DNA of 64,000 nt from contig CM052359.1 in the NCBI GenBank assembly GCA_028551475.1, positions 13,641,583 to 13,705,582 on the forward strand, in the 5' to 3' direction. Source of the DNA: Casuarina equisetifolia (taxonomy: Eukaryota; Streptophyta; Magnoliopsida; Fagales; Casuarinaceae). Every line of letters begins with the position of its first letter. Within the stretch, counting starts at the first letter, position 1. Shown here piece after piece: positions 62,701 to 64,000 of this stretch. Made by a program: the position numbers and the translations under genes. Below the pieces are notes generated by a model. It made no database searches and had not been told where the DNA came from. It worked only from the letters and a program-made list of their open reading frames with translations.

Positions 62701-63022
62701 TCATTTGTATAATCCATTGAGTTTTTCTTCGTAATCCGAATAGTACCAAGAGAAAGTGGAAACAATACCTCTAGTAGCATTTGCCATTTCTCTCTTGCTC
62801 TCCCTAAAAGCCTCTGTGATTATCGCAACAAAACTCAAAACCAGAAACAGACAAGCACCCATAATCAAACCCATTCCACAAAACAGAAAAAAAAAATACC
62901 AAAATCCAGTCTCTATCACGACAAAATTACAACAATTAACGAAACCGCAGCTTGAGACTGCGTAAACTAGACAGAGCTAGGAAACGACCTTTCGGATTGG
63001 GTTTCTTCGAGAAGATGTTCAT
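59723..63022 (-). CDS. VPS2: ESCRT-III subunit VPS2/CHMP2-like (closest to plant VPS2.2/VPS2.3), 212 aa
   Basis: Minus-strand coding exons: 63022-62989, 62813-62769, 61971-61937, 61848-61798, 61632-61528, 61409-61338, 61033-60962, 60858-60778, 60388-60353, 60251-60196 and 59774-59723, total 639 nt. The protein starts MNIFSKKPNPKEAFRESKRE, continues with the basic helical core (ATKILARQLVRLRQQIANLQ, RAQMRGIATHTQ, KGATKAMAAMNKQMAPAKQA) and the acidic stretch DDALDDDEAEEESEDLTNQVLDEIGVD. It ends GIDELEKRLAALRNP, a textbook MIM1 motif that binds the VPS4 MIT domain. VPS2 proteins polymerise on endosomal membranes and drive intraluminal vesicle budding with VPS24 and VPS4 (family knowledge). The MNIF start and 212-aa length fit the VPS2.2/2.3 branch. 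The intron after LTNQ starts with GC rather than GT. The exon-two boundary (EAFRESKRE) was chosen by frame and homology. Confidence 0.94.
61772..61790. repeat. GA dinucleotide microsatellite in a VPS2 intron
   Basis: An uninterrupted GA run just downstream (minus-strand sense) of the donor at 61797. On the minus strand it is a CT tract within the intron. Confidence 0.8.
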
Positions 63023-63483
63023 GTTGTCTGTCTGATCGGAGCTGTCTTCTTAGGCTCCGAAGCCTGCGCGAAAGATGGAGACTTTATGGAGGTGACGGAG
63101 GGGCGAAGAAACCGCGTTGTGATTCAGCGGTTTTAGGCCTCTTGTTCAGATTCTCGTTACGACAAAGACTTTGGAAGGTCAACTTCTTCGTTTTAGAAGT
63201 CTTTTTCCCTGTCTTCCCACTGTGCTAATTACATTAATTTTTCATATATTACATCTAAATTTGAGGGTAAATTTATCTCCTTTTGCTACAATAATCTTTT
63301 AATATATTGTTGAAACCCTGTTGATTTGTCTTATAGTTTTGTGATTGAAGAATTGGATAAAAAACTTAAAATGATGAAAACAATGAGTCTTTGTTTACTT
63401 TTAGTTGAATTACTCTTATTTATGTTTGCATGTCACGCAAAATATTTCACACCACCCATCATTAATCTAAATGCTATAGAATA
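63023..63483. other. VPS2 5' leader/promoter and spacer
   Basis: The VPS2 leader and promoter (minus strand) occupy the first 150-200 bases, which are less AT-rich. The rest is AT-rich spacer up to a copia LTR. No specific promoter motif could be chosen. Confidence 0.5.
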
Positions 63484-64000
63484 TGTTGAAAGATGATGTC
63501 GTACCATTTAGGCCCATACACATGTAGGTCCATTAAGGCCCATTTGTAATCTCATTCTTTTCTCTTCCATTTCTCTATAATAGACAATGTTAGCTTCTTA
63601 GATAGATGAATATCATGTACATGAATAGTGTTTTTTTATCTTTCAATGAAAACTATTTCAAGTTTTTAGCTTACCACCTTTCTTAACATGGTATTTGGAG
63701 TAAAGTTTTCCCATATTCTTGTGTTTCTTCATGTTTCCGCATCTTTTCTTTAACTTCCATTTTCATTTCTAGTTTGTTCCTTCCCTGGGACATTCTTGGT
63801 GTTTGTTTTTAGTCACTACCTTTCCTTTTTCTTAGTTTGCTCCTCGTTGAAGCATTCTCTTGAACACTTGGTGTTCATCTATTTTCTATGGTTGATAGTT
63901 GCAACCTTGTTTGTGATTACCAAGAACGATGCCATAGTTGTCAATCTTGCACATGCCACCAATCTTGGAGTCGATTTGGCAATCCATATGATCTTTCTAA
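63484..64000 (+). mobile_element. Start of a Ty1/copia element (5' LTR, PBS, gag start), cut by the window edge
   Basis: A putative 205-bp LTR at 63484-63688 starting TGTTGAAAG and ending TCTTAACA (short inverted ends). It includes a ctctataatag TATA-like stretch near 63573. Directly after it comes tggtatttggag (63689-63700), a degenerate initiator-Met primer-binding site. A gag-like leader follows, in which FGNPYDLS near 63975 resembles the copia gag NPY start. The short length and lack of a partner LTR in the window keep confidence moderate. Confidence 0.6.

Noticed and set aside
62701..62965. Overlapping plus and minus frames near the VPS2 5' end
   Set aside because: The minus frame is VPS2 exon 2 read through into introns; the plus frame is its antisense.

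Overview
This is nuclear DNA of a flowering plant, almost certainly a eudicot and possibly a woody one. Coding regions are split by many GT-AG introns, and the gene families are plant-specific or plant-typed (GRAS transcription factor, receptor-like protein with leucine-rich repeats, plant NDR kinase, plant casein kinase 1-like). The space between genes is AT-rich and filled with LTR retrotransposons. I cannot name the species. Nothing looks bacterial, viral or organellar.

Genes judged intact or real: (1) the 3' end of an ABCI19/20/21-type soluble ABC ATPase (1-942, +), cut by the window edge; (2) an NDR-type AGC kinase in 13 coding exons (17840-25278, +), exons summing to 1710 nt; (3) an intronless SCARECROW/SCL23-clade GRAS gene (35950-37443, +); (4) a casein kinase 1-like gene in 14 coding exons (52170-58694, +), summing to 1365 nt; (5) an ESCRT-III VPS2-type gene in 11 coding exons (59723-63022, -), summing to 639 nt and convergent with the CK1 gene. 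They are unrelated housekeeping or regulatory genes and do not form a pathway.

The rest is a layered transposon graveyard. 2527-7212 (-) is a dead receptor-like-protein gene cut by a 1681-bp solo LTR. 7525-9960 holds two opposed copia remnants, one interrupted by a second LTR of the same family. 11021-11800 is a degenerate genomic duplicate of the ABC gene, intron included, cut short next to a copia gag fragment (gag 12283-13255). 13762-14448 is a solo LTR of the copia family whose nearly complete copy lies at 27104-32528 with an exact 5-bp target duplication. 41706-48776 is a copia element containing an Athila-like (Ty3/gypsy) fragment whose LTR contains another LTR. A further copia element starts at 63484 and runs off the window.

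Decay in these elements is strikingly transition-biased: stop codons, zinc-knuckle losses, primer-binding-site mismatches and target-site-duplication mismatches are all explained by C-to-T or G-to-A changes. This is what methylated, silenced plant repeats are expected to show. I found no evidence for a new biological system. The points most worth a second look are the reconstructable insertion history, a GC-AG intron in VPS2, a duplicated 5'-leader segment of the NDR gene, an upstream ORF before the GRAS gene, and a roughly 190-bp tandem array at 40831-41580.
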